From Coccinella septempunctata (lineage: Eukaryota > Arthropoda > Insecta > Coleoptera > Coccinellidae): 64,000 bases of DNA. The translations under genes were made by a program, and so were the position numbers. Each line of letters starts with the position of its first letter. Positions within the stretch are counted from its first letter, which is position 1. This document shows positions 46,367 through 57,939 of the stretch, piece by piece. Under the pieces are notes generated by a model, which ran no database searches, was not told where the DNA came from, and saw nothing but the letters and a program-made list of their open reading frames with translations. The stretch lies in NCBI RefSeq assembly GCF_907165205.1, contig NC_058193.1:13437544-13501543 (forward strand). The letters are read 5' to 3'.

Positions 46367-47382
46367 ATGGACCGTTATTCTAATTACGACATTCTGGATC
46401 TATTTTATATACATGGTGAATGTGACAGAATTATTAGTAGAACCTGCCGGGCCTTCAACGAGAAGTATCCCCATTTACCTTCTATGACGAAGAAGATCTT
46501 TAGAAAATATGTTTCAAACTTCCAAAGTTTTGGATGTGTAAGAGCCCCTAAAGAATACAAAAGAAGGGTAGTTGATGATGAGGAAAATGAAATTAGTGTT
46601 TTGTCTTATTTCGAAGCGAATGAAAATGCATCTATTCGAAGTGCAGCTCATGAAATCGATTTAGACAGATATTCAGTGCACCGAATTTTGAAAAAACACA
46701 ACATGCATGACTACAAATATGAGAAAGTTCATGCATTAGAACCAGGTGACTACATAAAAAGGTTAAATTTCTGTAGAGGAATATTAGAAAAACTTGAAAA
46801 TGATGAAAATTTTTTGAAAAAGTTCATTTGGACAGACGAAGCAAAATTCAATCATGAAGGACTATTTAATAGAAAGAATTGCCACATTTGGAGAAGTGAA
46901 AATCCTCATAGAAAAAGACAAAGAAACCCCCAGAACAAATTTAGTTTTAATGTGTTTGCTCTTTTGATGAACAATAAAGTGCGGTACTACATTCATGAAG
47001 AAAATTTAAATACAGAAAAATATTTGGAAATCCTGAGAAATTTTCTTTCTGAGTTTTTGGATGAACTGCCGTTGAGTATGTCGACTACCGCATATTATCA
47101 ATTGGATGGGGCTCCGGCACATAGTTCGCACGCCGTTCTTCACTGTTTTGGCCCCCACGATCTCCCGATCTTACTCCCTTAGATTTTTATTTATGGGGTA
47201 GAATAAAAAACATAGTCCATGAATCTCCTATTGAAAGCAAAGAAGATTTGAAACGGCGTGTGGAGGATGCTTTCCACTCGCTAAAGGGGGAGGAAATTGA
47301 GCGAGCGACTAACCGAGGTGTTTCAAGACGTATTCGAAAGTGTGTGGAACAAAATGGTTACCATATTGAAACTCTTACCTGA
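46367..47382 (+). pseudogene. Mariner-like transposase, small deletion with frameshift
   Basis: It starts MDRYSNYDILDLFYIHGECD. The N-terminal region has two helix-turn-helix-like segments (SIRSAAHEIDLDRYSVHRIL). The DDE/D core shows the first Asp in FIWTDEAKFN and the second in YQLDGAPAHSSHAV. The third is in another frame, WPPRSPDLTPLDFYLWGR, i.e. Asp rather than Glu. Between the second and third parts about 60 bp seem to be missing, which shifts the frame near 47150. The tail is open to the stop at 47380-47382. The catalytic residues survive, but the protein is broken. Confidence 0.88.
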
Positions 47383-47904
47383 TCATTTATTTTGTTGAGT
47401 TTTGAAACGTATTTTTATTTATTTATAATCATAATTCGGTGTACTGAAGTAGCGAATCTATTTAATGTGTTTCCTATTGAAGAGATGAATTCTCATTCGC
47501 TTCGAAATAAGTCGAAGTACTAATTTCATCAACTGCCCTTTTTTGTATTCTTTAGGGGCTCTTACATTCCAAAATTTGGATAGTTTGAAACATCTTTTCA
47601 GAAATTGTAAAAAAAATGGAGATACTTCTCATTGGATACTCAACATTTTGTGTCATCCACCATGGATTTGAAATAAACAATATCATTAAGTGCATTTGAA
47701 TGTGTATTGCGTATACAATTGAAAAAATAAAATATAAGAAATAAATCCAAAATCTCATTATTAAAATAGCAACGATTCATTTCGTGCAATCAAAAAATTT
47801 CATAACGACTAACAATAAGACCTGTCTGACACTTGTGAATTATTATAAATGGGATGATTTATCTTCTATGCTCACAGAATATCCTTATGAATCAGATTCG
47901 AAGA

Positions 47905-48535
47905 ATTTGACTCTACGTACTACATAAATCCAGAAAATCTCAAATAACTCAGAAATTATTGAATTTAGGAGCATAATCATGTGAGAAAACTATCATTATT
48001 CTAGACCGCAGAATCCAACACAATTATAAAAAATAGGGTTCTAATTTGAGAAACAGAAGTTATGGCCAATTTAAGATCACATTTCTCAACACAAAATTTG
48101 AAACACTCTGTGATGATATTTTTGAAATCCAAAAGATGCATGACCTTTTCACATCCTTCCTCTTCGATGTTGTAAAAACGGTTTACGCTCAGGATATTTA
48201 AAATAAGAATAATGAACATATTACTGACTGAACATATTTGACTTTTTTTCCAGTTTTTTTTAGGATATTTTGAAAACTATTCGATTTAATACAATGGTTT
48301 TAACAGAAATGTATTCACTATTGATTACTCGATCATACCAGGAATAGAAAACTTGAAAAAAAATTTTTTCGTTGAATTTATTTTCACTCCCTGTATAACC
48401 GGAAGTTTTTGGGCTTCGAAAATATTTTAGCTCTGTAAAGAACTTCGAACAATATCATAATCCCAATTTTCAGATTTCAAATATGTCTAGTTCTCCAGAA
48501 ACGTTTAATAGGCACTCGAACTTGAGACACATGTA
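47905..48535 (-). repeat. Right terminal inverted repeat of the mariner-like element
   Basis: About 630 bp, the inverse of 45631-46222 with scattered substitutions and one small insertion near 47995-48035. Confidence 0.85.
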
Positions 48536-48721
48536 TATATAGCCGATTTAGCCAACTGCATTAAATCTCACTGTTTGCGGACGACACGAAGATGTACGCC
48601 ATCCTGGGTGATCAAACTCTGCAACAGGACTTGATCTCGATAGCACGTTGGTGTGAAGATTGGCAGCTACCTTTAAATTTTGATAAACGTTCAGTTTTGC
48701 ATATGGGTACCAACAATCCCC

Positions 48722-48729
48722 GTCTCCAG
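48722..48729. repeat. Left 8-bp target duplication of hAT derivative B
   Basis: GTCTCCAG here and at 49890-49897 flank the element. Confidence 0.92.
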
Positions 48730-49137
48730 CAGTGGCGGCTGGTCTGTGAGGGCTATAGGGCTACAGCCCGCCATACAAGAAATCACAAGAAATCAATCCT
48801 TTTATGCTATTTACCTTCCCATACGATTTTTGATGAAAATATTACATTCCACGGTTATTTATATAATTTAATTATGTAAAACTTTCATGCGACTCCTGCA
48901 GTTTTGTTTATTTCAATCATAATCTAGCAGTTCGTCCCGGCATGGGTGATGAATCGTATAGCCCCGAATTCTTGCATTCGAACAGTCATTCGGCTCCAGC
49001 CGCAACTCTTCGTGTCGGTCGTTTTAAGGAGTAAAAGGGCTACGATAAAAGTCGCCCCTATCCGCTTCAGTCTAGCCGCTGCCCGCTAGCGTATAGACAA
49101 CCTAGCGTGTGTTCGTATTTGTTTACGTTTTGAAATC

Positions 49138-49753
49138 ATGGCGGACAATAGTGTTCAAAATATTTTAAAAACTGATTTCGCGAGGCTTTCGCTGGCGGAA
49201 AAAAGCCGTATTAAACTGCTGGATAGACCGACTCCCGATTTAAATTTAACCCAGGCAGATAAAACTCCAAAAACTTCTTACGCAAGACGATTCTTAAGAC
49301 AAGTGTATAACAATTGATAACAGCCATAGACATATAGACATGGTCTGTGCCTTCCCTTTTTATCTATGCATGAAATGCGGTCAAAAAAAGTGACAGAGAG
49401 AAACACACGTCGGGAATGCAGTTGTCTCTTTCTAGAATATTGATTGGTCCACACTCACCTCTATGTGAACAAAAAAGAGAAGGTAAATACCCGACCATCA
49501 TTTCTCTCTTTCTATAAAAAAAGCCAATTTCATGCTGACATTGCTCAGTCCATGTCTCTATGTCTATGGTATGGGCAAGGCAAGGGCAGGATTTAAAGAT
49601 TTGAAGCACCTTAATGAAAAATTTAAGAAGCATGAGCTATCTGCCAAGCATGTCAATTGTTCTACAGAATTAGCTTTTCTGGTTACGACTAATATCGCTT
49701 CTCAATTAGATTCAACTACCGGAATAATATTATTAAGCACAACGAGCAAGTAG
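49138..49753 (+). pseudogene. hAT transposase N-terminal remnant (TTF-type zinc-finger region)
   Basis: From 49138 the frame reads MADNSVQNILKTDFARLSL and runs to a stop near 49319. After the nested MITE, sequence typical of the TTF-type zinc-finger region of hAT proteins resumes: GKARAGFKDLKHLNEKFKKH then ELSAKHVNCSTEL, to 49753. The catalytic RNase H-like core and the dimerisation domain are absent. This shows that element B is an internal-deletion derivative of an autonomous hAT. Confidence 0.7.
49323..49569. mobile_element. Small MITE nested in hAT derivative B
   Basis: CCATAGACATATAGACATGG at the left and its near-complement CCATGTCTCTATGTCTATGG at the right bound about 247 bp of non-coding DNA. 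It splits the hAT transposase remnant. No clear target duplication is visible. Confidence 0.65.
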
Positions 49754-50652
49754 GTAGATAAGAATAGGTATGTTTTAAAATGAATTATAAATTGCATCAA
49801 TTTTTGCGAAAAACTGGTTTCAAAAGTTCATATTTTTATTATTATTCTAAAAGTAGCCCCCTAGTGAACTAGATCACGAGCCGCCACTGGTCTCCAGTAC
49901 AATATTTGTGGTCGACGGATCTCTTCTGCCAGCAGCCACTCTGATCTCGGAGTTATCATAACTGAAAATCTGACCTGGTCCGAGCAAATACAATCTGCAG
50001 TAAACAGAGCGAGAAGATCCCTTTTCTTGGTCCAGAAGACTTTCGGTAGGTGTCATCCAGCTACATGTAGTGCAGTTTATAAGACGTATATTCGACCCAT
50101 TCTGGAATTTGCTGGACCAATTTGGAGCCCAGTGTTGTGCCGCGACCGTGACATTTTGAAAAAATTTCAGAGGCGGGTTACGCGAATGCCGTACGGTGTG
50201 ATTCGTCCTGACTACGCGACGAGGCTCGCAATAATGGGTCTGACGTCTTTTGCAGCCCGTAGAACGCGCGGCGATCTTATTGTCACCTTCCGGTGCCTCC
50301 GTTGCCTCTTCGGCGTTGAACTGCAGGACTTGTTCGAGATCAATAGAGACCAAAGATAACGTGGTCATGCAATAAAATTGAAAAAAGAAAGTTTTTCTTC
50401 GGTCCGCAGGCAGCATTTCTTGTCCAACCGCGTGTTCGACACTTGGAACCGTTTGCCTGATAGTGTTGTCGGTTCTGGCTCGGTGAATGCGTTCAAGAAC
50501 TCGTGCGATCGATGGCTTGGGCTGTAGTGTTCTATAGTTGTACCACTTAGTACTTTTTTATGTTATTTTGAACTCTCAAATTTGTGTTTTTTTTTGTGAG
50601 TTTATAGGCTTTGCATCAACTCTTGTAACTTTATAATAATAATAATATGTAA

Positions 50653-51380
50653 TATTGGCAACGTTGCACAGAGTTTGCAACGTTTGACAGTTCTTACGTT
50701 GAAATATCATGGCGGCACTGACGATTCATACCAAAGATCCCTCTTTGTTCATACGGATGTGAACAATATATAAAATCATCATTTTCGACGAAATGAAAGC
50801 ATTTTTTTGACTGGAAATTCTTGGGATTACTTCAATCGAACATTTCCAACGAGTATTGATTAAGAAAAAAGAAAAAAAACAAGCTATTATTATTACTACC
50901 CTCACGTTCCAGAAAGTACTTTCCCATTTTTTTTTTGGGAAAACTAAGAGAATTGCAGACTTCCCCTTTTTATTTTCGTAATCTGGGACCTGAAATTGGT
51001 GAGAACGATATTTTCACCGACCTAGCACCGTTCTATCCACTCTTCATAATTACCCATATTTCAATCATTTACTCCTTGCTATACTATCTACGTTTTACCA
51101 AAAAAAAAATTATAATTTGAACAGCTTCTTCTGGGCATTGCAGTTTCTTTGTCAGTTAGTATATACAGGGTATAGGACAAGGGTTTTTTTAAGAACAAAT
51201 ATTCGAGAAATTTTATTAATCAAAAATTTTATGTAGAATACAGAGTTCGCTTTTAAGGAAACAGAAGATAACCAGCAAGATTAATTATTCAGTGTTGTCC
51301 AATTTTCTAATCAGTACCACAACTGCTCTTCTGCGAAATATCTGTGCTTCTTATAAGCAGGTGTAGAACTTATTCTTCTT
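50653..51380. other. Region without genes; dispersed repeat
   Basis: This lies beyond the CR1-like tail. It contains 51017-51053, the inverse relative of 30470-30506 (33 of 37 positions match), and a mariner-like start TACAGGGTATAGGAC near 51171 with no partner that I can identify. Confidence 0.4.
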
Positions 51381-51383
51381 CCT

Positions 51384-52111
51384 TTGAAATTAACAGCTTG
51401 TGGAAGGAGACAATCCCTTAAGTGCACTCCTCTTTTCTCGGGAGTCCAGGCTCTCACCTTCATTGTTCTGCCTCTTCTACCGGTGATAGAAATCCAACCT
51501 ACAATGTTTCACAACCTTAGAAAGGTACTAGAACTGCTGAAACCAATATACAACTTTCTTTGCTTTGAAGAATATGCTCTGTTTGAAACAGACAAGTGTA
51601 ATTTTATTGAGGGCCTCAATTTTGATGCATACTTATGCAAAATGGTGCAAGAAATATATTTAAAGGAGTTTTTGATCTGCATTCTTCTCCTTGACACAAA
51701 TTATCTGATCGCTCATACTGTATTATGGTCCTGGAGCATATTATTTGAAAAAACCAAGTTATAAGAATGTGACAGGCAACCTGAGATACCCGGCATACCG
51801 ATCATTTATCTTCATAGGAGTGGCTCAAAAATATGTATTCCCGCAATACATATATAGGCGTTCAGTCAATTCTCGCAATTGAGTGGAATTCTGAACCGCC
51901 GTATCTCGAGAACAAGACATACGATTTTGTTGGGTCCATGAACATGAACACTTTTGCATCAAAATCTGCAACTGCCGGAGTTGGCGAAGCCATGAAGGAT
52001 GGTGAAAATTGTTCGGCTTTCAAGAATGGTAAAAAAAAAATTATATTATATGAAGAACTATATGCCGGTGTAAATCCTAGAACAAACATATACACTGCGC
52101 AAAAAAATTAA
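51384..52111 (+). other. Unrecognised open stretches
   Basis: Two open frames, 51384-51764 (126 codons) and 51833-52111 (92 codons), show no motif I recognise. Composition is normal for coding DNA of this genome, but length alone is weak evidence. They may be exon remnants of a host gene or part of an unidentified element. Confidence 0.25.
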
Positions 52112-52945
52112 CACACATTCTGAAAATCTCAATTTAAATGAAAGTTAACTCTACATTGACTTTATAACTTATTTTTTATGTTCTCTCGGGAAGGTTTTGA
52201 ACGAAACAAGACACATTAAATGAAGAAAAATTCAAAATTTCACCGAATCTTATGTGAAAGAAGAGAAATGAACAATTTTCAAAATACTGAAATGCTGATA
52301 AGTGATTTAATACTTGGTATTTCCACCCCTTGCGTTAATTACAGCTCGGCAACGACGGTTCATACTCAAAATGTTCTGATCTAATCCTTCCCAGATTTCT
52401 CCGAGTTGGATTCCTAAGTCATTATGAGTAGCTGGATGATTTTCTGAACTTCTCCGCCTTCTATTGAGGTTGTCCCGAACCTGCTCAATCGGATTGATAT
52501 CTGGACTTCTTGCTGGCCATTCCATTCGAGAGACTTCAACCTCTTCAAGGTACTCCTGAACGATGCGCGCACGTTGGGGTCTGGCATTATCGTCCATAAA
52601 AATGAAATTTTCACCAATATATGGGGCAAATGGCACTACATGCTCTTCAAGAATGTTCCTTATATACTTATCAGCATTCATAGCTCCATTATCAACGACC
52701 ACTAGGTCTGTGCAAGCAGTCAAAGATATTCCACCCTATACCATAATCGACCCTCCTCCGAAACCAGTAGTATTCAGGAAATTGCACTGAGCATATCTTT
52801 CATGTGGACGTCTGTATACAAGGGAACGTCGATCACAATGGTAGAGGCAGAATCTAGACTCATCTGTGAAGAGAACTCTTTCCCAATCGGCCTCTTTCCA
52901 ATGGAAATTTCACTGCTTAAGCGTAATCGAGATCAGCGTCACCAG
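52092..52945 (-). pseudogene. Tc1-like transposase (DD34E), C-terminal part
   Basis: On the minus strand the catalytic core is visible: RVLFTDESRFC (first Asp, about 52870), a stop in place of the Trp of the usual MVWGGIS motif near 52740, then ENFIFMDDNARPQRARIV (second Asp) and SPDINPIEQVRDNL (Glu). The stop is at 52307. Downstream, ACACTGCGCAAAAAAATTAA at 52092-52115 looks like the Tc1 terminal repeat. The DNA-binding N-terminus and the other terminal repeat are missing. Confidence 0.82.
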
Positions 52946-52964
52946 TGAAACACCCTGTATTTCA

Positions 52965-54364
52965 TTTCCTTGTCGTTGTAGAATTTTTCTTGAGAGTTTT
53001 CGAAATGACATCCTTTTGGTACATTTAGCAGGAAGTTTCCCTTCAATGTGCTGACGTCGGTTCTTCTGCATACTGTGCGAATTTTCATCCCCGTTGGAGC
53101 TAACATGACGAATCTTCCATTACCAATCTGCTGGACAACGTTCTTGCTAGTTTCCACAGGGTGATTTTGGCAGGAATCAGTGGATTTTTGGAGTTGCAGT
53201 AGCTGGAACAGGCAATCTTCTACTTCTGACCCATTATTGAGTTTGTCGTTTTCGCAGTAATATAGTGGGTGTAAATCAATACAAGGCGAAGAGGCGTATT
53301 GATACCATTTTTCATTGCTTGTCAGATAGGTATTTTTGGGAATAATAATAGTGTTGTTTATAGTTGGGATTGAAAATAATACCATTTATTATTTGAGAAA
53401 AAGGTTCGGGGTGTACAATAGGAAAATGAAGAACGAAAACAATTCTGAATTCAACAAAATATGCATCTACTTTTATCAATCCATAAAATCTGTGATATTC
53501 TCTCTCGTCGACGAATATCAGATTACTTGAACCATATAAATTTTTTGTTTTATTGATAATTGAATATAATTCGGAAAATTTAATAATGCTATGATGCAAT
53601 ATTCCGAGTCTGGAAAAACTAATGGCGTTTTCAATTTCATCGATTAATTCTATAATAATATCGACAGATATTCCGATTTGGTCCATGAGATTTTTAATCT
53701 GAATATACATATAAAAATTATCACTTAATTGATCAAATTTTTCTGAAATTCCTTCAAGTTGGGAAGCAATTGTTTTTTTATTATTTCTGAGGACAGAAAT
53801 AGTTTTATTGAAATTTTCGATTACTTCACCGGTTAATGAAATACCTGCATTTAAATTGAACATAATATCCTTCTGAAGTTCTTTTAATGCCGATTCATAA
53901 TGTAATGCGTCATTTGCATCTAAATTACCAGTAATACTTTTTATTATGGTTCCCAATCCATCAATAATTTCTCTTTTTGATCTTCCCATTGGTATCAAAC
54001 TTTTCAATTTTTGTTTTGCTGAGCTTAATTGATATTCATAAAACTTTTTATGATTTTCCAATTCTGTACGAAACACGGAGCTTGAAGTATTTAAAATAGT
54101 ACTAGATACTGTCTTATAATGAAATTCTAAATATTTTAACTGTGTGGAGATGGGTTGAAGGTCATAGTAATGTATGAAACTGTGAAATTTGCTACTAACT
54201 TTCGCTTTCCCTAGGAGAATTGGAAGGACTCCCGGATTGTCCTTCAGGTTTATTATTTGAATGTCCTGTGCTGTCACCAGGATCATTAGGATTAGCCTGA
54301 AAAAGTTTCTTAGATTTAGTTTTAGGTTTTTTGAGGTTTTGTTTGTGCAAAATTTTCTTATCAC
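52965..54364 (-). pseudogene. env of errantivirus-like element 2
   Basis: It overlaps the end of pol in another frame. A hydrophobic signal-like segment (FFRLILMILVTAQ) is followed by the surface part, a furin-type site RSKREI with a fusion-peptide-like IDGLGTIIKSITGNLDA, and long helical repeats. A frameshift near 53330-53380 leads into a Cys-rich ectodomain part, where a pattern of conserved Cys remains. The membrane anchor and tail are lost because the element ends at about 52965. The product would have been an insect retroviral fusogen; no functional protein is possible. Confidence 0.85.
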
Positions 54365-55662
54365 TATCTATTTTAATTTTCCGATTACGTAGTACTCTCT
54401 CTTTCGAAAATTTTGGAGTAAGCTTATTTCTCATGTTGGATTTAATTTTTCTGTACGCAATAGTACCAGGTTTATACGTTAAAGGATCATGTCTATTTTG
54501 ATTTTGCTTTTCTATGATGTTCTGCTTCCTCTCCCCCATCAGTTCATTCAGTCTTTTGTACATTTCTCTAGTTTTTTGTTTATGGTTTTCTACATAGTTA
54601 TTAATAATGGCTTTGTTTACATCTATATTGAGGGGATCCTTACTATTCAAATGGCCGTTAATTATGTCAATAGGTTTCTGCTTCGTCAAGGAATGAATAG
54701 AATTATTATATCCAAATATTGGGTAGCATTAAGTCTTCAATATTTAATGAATCATTGTTTTTACTTTTTAAAATTCTCAAATGTTCTAATATAGTAGAAT
54801 GAAATCTTTCGATGATACCATTGGATTGTGAATTATTTACTGTGATATAATGAGGAGAAATTTGGTGTACAATACTATTTTTGAACTCTGTTCCATTATC
54901 CATCATTACTGTTGACGGTGAACCGTGATGCGTCATGAAAATTACAAGAGATCTTACTATTTCTATAGCTGTAAGAGAAATTAATGGATATGCTTGGGCG
55001 TATTTCGAAAAGGCATCGACAATTGTAAGAAATTTCTTGTTTTGTGCTTGAAAAGTGTCAATGTGCACAATTTCGAAGGGTTTACATGGCGTGGGCGTAA
55101 GCATTAATTTTTGATTTGGAGGGTCTCTATCATATTTATTAATTTGACATAATTCGCAATTATTAATATACTCCGTTACATCATTTTGGATACCAGGCCA
55201 ATAACATGTTCTCTTTACTCTAGAAATAGTTCCAGAAATTCCTCTGTGGTTTGATTTTTCCTCATGCATATATTTAACAATTCTAACCTGCTCGTCTTTT
55301 TCTTCCACGTCCTCTAAGATTTCATTACACGTCAATAATTTGAAAGCGGATTGTTTAAATGTTTTTCTGAGAATTTCGCATATTTCTTTATAATAATTAT
55401 CTTTTTTGAAATACAAAGCGTAAAGAATATTAGGTGTTAAGTATGTTTTGAAAAAGTCAATGATTTCCCTTTTCAAATCGTTAGTAGATATTTGAACAAA
55501 AATTCTTTGTTTGCTCGAAAAAAATTTTTTTATTCTAACCTCCGCCAGGGAATGAAAAACAAATTCAAAAACTATTTGATTGTCAAAAATATTTAAAATT
55601 TTCTCAGAAATGGGGACTTCTTGAATTGGATTTTCGTGATTGGAATGTGTAGTATTACCATC
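54195..55662 (-). pseudogene. Element 2 pol: integrase
   Basis: The integrase frame runs from about 55660 to 54706, then after a frameshift near 54700 to 54195. The HHCC zinc region is EEKSNHRGISG...CELC. The catalytic core has IDTFQAQNKKFLTIVDAF, MMDNGTEFKNS and SNGIIERFHS, so D, D and E are all present. The C-terminal part is basic (PGTIAYRKIKSN, TPKFSKERVLR) and ends in a Ser/Pro-rich tail overlapping env. A single in-frame stop at 55660-55662 separates it from the upstream macro-domain region. Confidence 0.87.
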
Positions 55663-56436
55663 CTATTTGTACTGATTTTCAATATTCTTGGAATTGATTA
55701 AATCGTCTTGAGATAAGTAATAAATGTTAATATTTATGGTAGGATTTGCAAAAATATAGTTGATCATACTGAATATTTTTCTCCATTCTAGTCCATCCAA
55801 ACCACACGAAATTTTTGGTAATGCTAAGGATTTAACATTGTCTTTTTGACACAATTCTTTGAGATTGGAAAGTGATTCGAATACTGTTTCATATCGTGGT
55901 TTATGATAATAAAATTCCTTAGTTATTAAGTAATAAATTATTCTTTTTTTGTGTGAAATTTTAACCACTTCTCCAGTTCTTTTATTCTGAGATTTGAGTT
56001 CTTGAACTTTGCCGAATTTTTCTTTGAAATCAAGTGCAATACCCTTATTCATATAAAAATCTTCAGAAGCACAATGAGCAAGGGAGAAGGATTCCGGAGC
56101 ATCAAATAAATTGCCAATTTTTGCGGTCACAGTTGAACAATAATATATTTCATTTGCATTAAGAAGCTTCTCAAATTTCTCGAATGATATCTCCTCAACG
56201 TCTGCTTCTTCCAAATTTACAATCATCGACTCGTTATCGTTATTCGTATTTTTCTCGGAAAATTCTTTATTAAATTTCTCCATATAATCAAAAAAATCTT
56301 TGTTGTGAATCTCGACTCTCGATAGAGCATCTGCATTTGTGTTAGAACTACCTTTTTTGTAAACAATTTCGAAATCAAATTCCTCTAGTTTTAATCTCCA
56401 TCTTAAAAGCTTACTATTAGGCTCCTTAAGTGACAT
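55663..56436 (-). pseudogene. Element 2 pol: RNase H end plus OARD1/TARG1-type macro domain
   Basis: The frame has 257 codons. Residues 1-40 are the end of RNase H (FDFEIVYKKGSSNTNADALS). After an acidic linker, residues ~103-243 (56130-55708) form a macro domain: GNLFDAPESFSLAHCASED, MNKGIALDFKEKFG, KKRIIYYLITKEF, LALPKISCGLDGLEW. This order closely matches cellular OARD1/TARG1 ADP-ribose hydrolases. The Lys in LITK (residue 173) and Asp in CGLD (residue 214) occupy the positions of that family's catalytic pair. The macro-domain frame itself is undamaged although the neighbouring pol is broken. Such proteins remove ADP-ribose from modified targets. A role for it in an errantivirus is inference; a captured host domain countering ADP-ribosylation is plausible. 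Confidence 0.85.
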
Positions 56437-57939
56437 AAGCCATTGTAATGGTTTATGATCTGTTAGGATTTTAAATTTTCTGCCAAAAATGTAAGGTCTA
56501 AAGTATTTAGTTGCCCAAACGATAGAGAGTAATTCCTTTTCAATTGTACTGTAATTTTGCTCATTATCATTGAGAGTTCTTGATGCATATGCGACCGGCC
56601 TATCGTTACTAATTTTTCCTTGTGATAGGACTGCACCAATGGCAAAATTACTAGCGTCTGTAGTTATGTCTATATAAGTACTTTTGAAAAGTCCGGATAT
56701 TGAAGAATAGGTTCGTTCATTAACAAATTTTTACAGTATTCAAAACAATTGATAAACGATGTGGTGTGCTCGATTTTTGCACCTTTTTTTAAACAGGCCG
56801 TTGAAGGTTTGGTGATTCTCGCGAAGTCACGGATAAATTTTCTATAATATCCTAATAACCCTAAAAATCCTTTAATTTCTTTTGTTGTTTTAGGTATTGG
56901 GTAATTTTTGATAGCTTGAATTTTGTCTGGATTTGGTTTGACTCTATCTGTTGTTACAATATGCCCCAAATAAGCTACTTCCTTTTTTAGAAATTCTGAT
57001 TTATCTAACTGAATTTTGAAATTGGCCTCTCTGAGCCTTTTGAAAACTTTTGAAAGATTAACAATATGTTCTTGTAATGATGTTGAAAAGACAATTATGT
57101 CATCTAGATAGACTAAACAATTTTCAAGTCCTCTGAGTACATTATCCATTACCCTTTGAAAGGTAGAACCCGCATTTTTTAATCCGAATGGCATACGTAG
57201 AAATTCGTAGTGGCCATTCTCTACATTGAAAGCTGTTTTAGGAATATCAGCAGGATCCATCTCTATTTGGTGAAATCCGCTAGCTAAATCTAGTGTTGTA
57301 AAATATTGACATTTGCCGATTTTTATCAAGAACATCATTTATATTAGGTATAGGATATTTATCGTCAATAGTCTTCTCATTGAGTTTTCGGAAATCTATG
57401 ACAACTCTCCATTTTTGTTTACCAGATGCATCAGCTTTTTTTGGTACTACCCAAATCGGCGATGACCAAGGTGACTGGCTGGGTCTGATAATACCTTGTT
57501 CTAACATAGAATTTATTTGATTTTTAACTTCCTCTTTATGAATAAAAGGATATCTATAAGATTTTGTGTAGACAGGGATATCTTCTTTAGTTTTAATAGA
57601 GTGTTTTATCTGATTTGAAAAAGAAAGGGGTTGATTTTCTAACTTAAAGATATCTGGATATTTTCGACTTAATTTTAAAATATGAAATTTTTCTTCTTCA
57701 TTCATATGATTGGTTCTAATTAATTCTTCTACGCTTATATATTCTGAATTATTATTAGTTTCCATTTGAAAGATTTCGAAATTATTCTGTATAGAAATTG
57801 ATTCAATCGGTTTATTTAAAATGAGGATAACATCTTCGTTGGTTTCATTACAAATTTCTACGTTTGCTAGGCCATTTTTAGAACAAGTTACAATCTCAGA
57901 AATTTCACAAGATTGAATAATTTGTTTCGGTATTATCAC
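56437..57939 (-). pseudogene. Element 2 pol: reverse transcriptase and RNase H
   Basis: The RT N-terminus (57939-57280) has VIIPKQIIQSC and VWVVPKKADASGKQKWRVV, then YPIPNINDVLDK. After a frameshift near 57310 the palm continues with LDLASGFHQIEMD, MPFGLKNAGSTFQRVMD and CLVYLDDIIVFS; the YLDD catalytic box is intact. The connection (GYYRKFIRDFARITKPS) follows, then RNase H in two further frames (from 56700), with DASNFAIG-like sequence near 56650 and RTLNDN near 56580. At least three frameshifts inactivate it. Confidence 0.87.

Larger units (their letters stand above)
45631..48535 (+). mobile_element. Mariner-like DNA transposon with ~0.6-kb terminal inverted repeats
   Basis: It starts TACAGGGTGTCTCAAGTTCG and ends with the complement of TACATGTGTCTCAAGTTCG. 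A TA target duplication flanks it (45629-45630 and 48536-48537). Removing the element and one TA rejoins the CR1-like RT frame exactly. The inverted repeats span about 45631-46222 and 47905-48535; the right one has an extra ~50 bp near 47995. One transposase gene lies between them. Confidence 0.92.
48730..49889 (+). mobile_element. Deleted hAT element B (1160 bp) inside CR1-like ORF2
   Basis: It begins CAGTGGCGGCTGGTC and ends CACGAGCCGCCACTG, with an 8-bp target duplication. It retains small pieces of an autonomous element's transposase gene and contains a nested MITE at about 49323-49569. Its termini are similar to hAT derivative A, so both were probably moved by one transposase family. Confidence 0.92.
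43712..50527 (+). pseudogene. CR1-like ORF2 (endonuclease and RT), interrupted twice
   Basis: Endonuclease pieces: ILVAESWLHPGIPDNL, GGVCIYVAKD, then after a frameshift IGCVYRPRPSNSD and VAGDFNL, then LGKSDHVML; stops lie near 43994 and 44169. RT pieces: APDGDGISSTLLKKC, TPIFKKGEKLDASNYRPI, YLDFSRAFDRVPHRRLL and GVPQGSVLGPFLFLIY. Here the mariner-like element interrupts the frame, which resumes at 48538 with IADLANCIKSHCLFADD. A further hAT insertion after GTNNPRLQ is followed from 49890 by the thumb and C-terminal region (TYIRPILEFAGPIW, RRVTRMPYG) to about 50527. The catalytic FADD itself is intact. The protein is closely related to the fragment at 3.2-4.8 kb. Confidence 0.88.
42600..50652 (+). 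mobile_element. CR1-like non-LTR retrotransposon with two nested insertions
   Basis: ORF1 with a PHD-type finger and ORF2 with endonuclease and RT run on the plus strand, ending in a (TAA)n tail at 50632-50647. The RT is interrupted by a mariner-like element (45631-48535) and by a hAT derivative (48730-49889). Without them the element is about 4 kb. The 5' end is not precisely placed. Confidence 0.85.
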
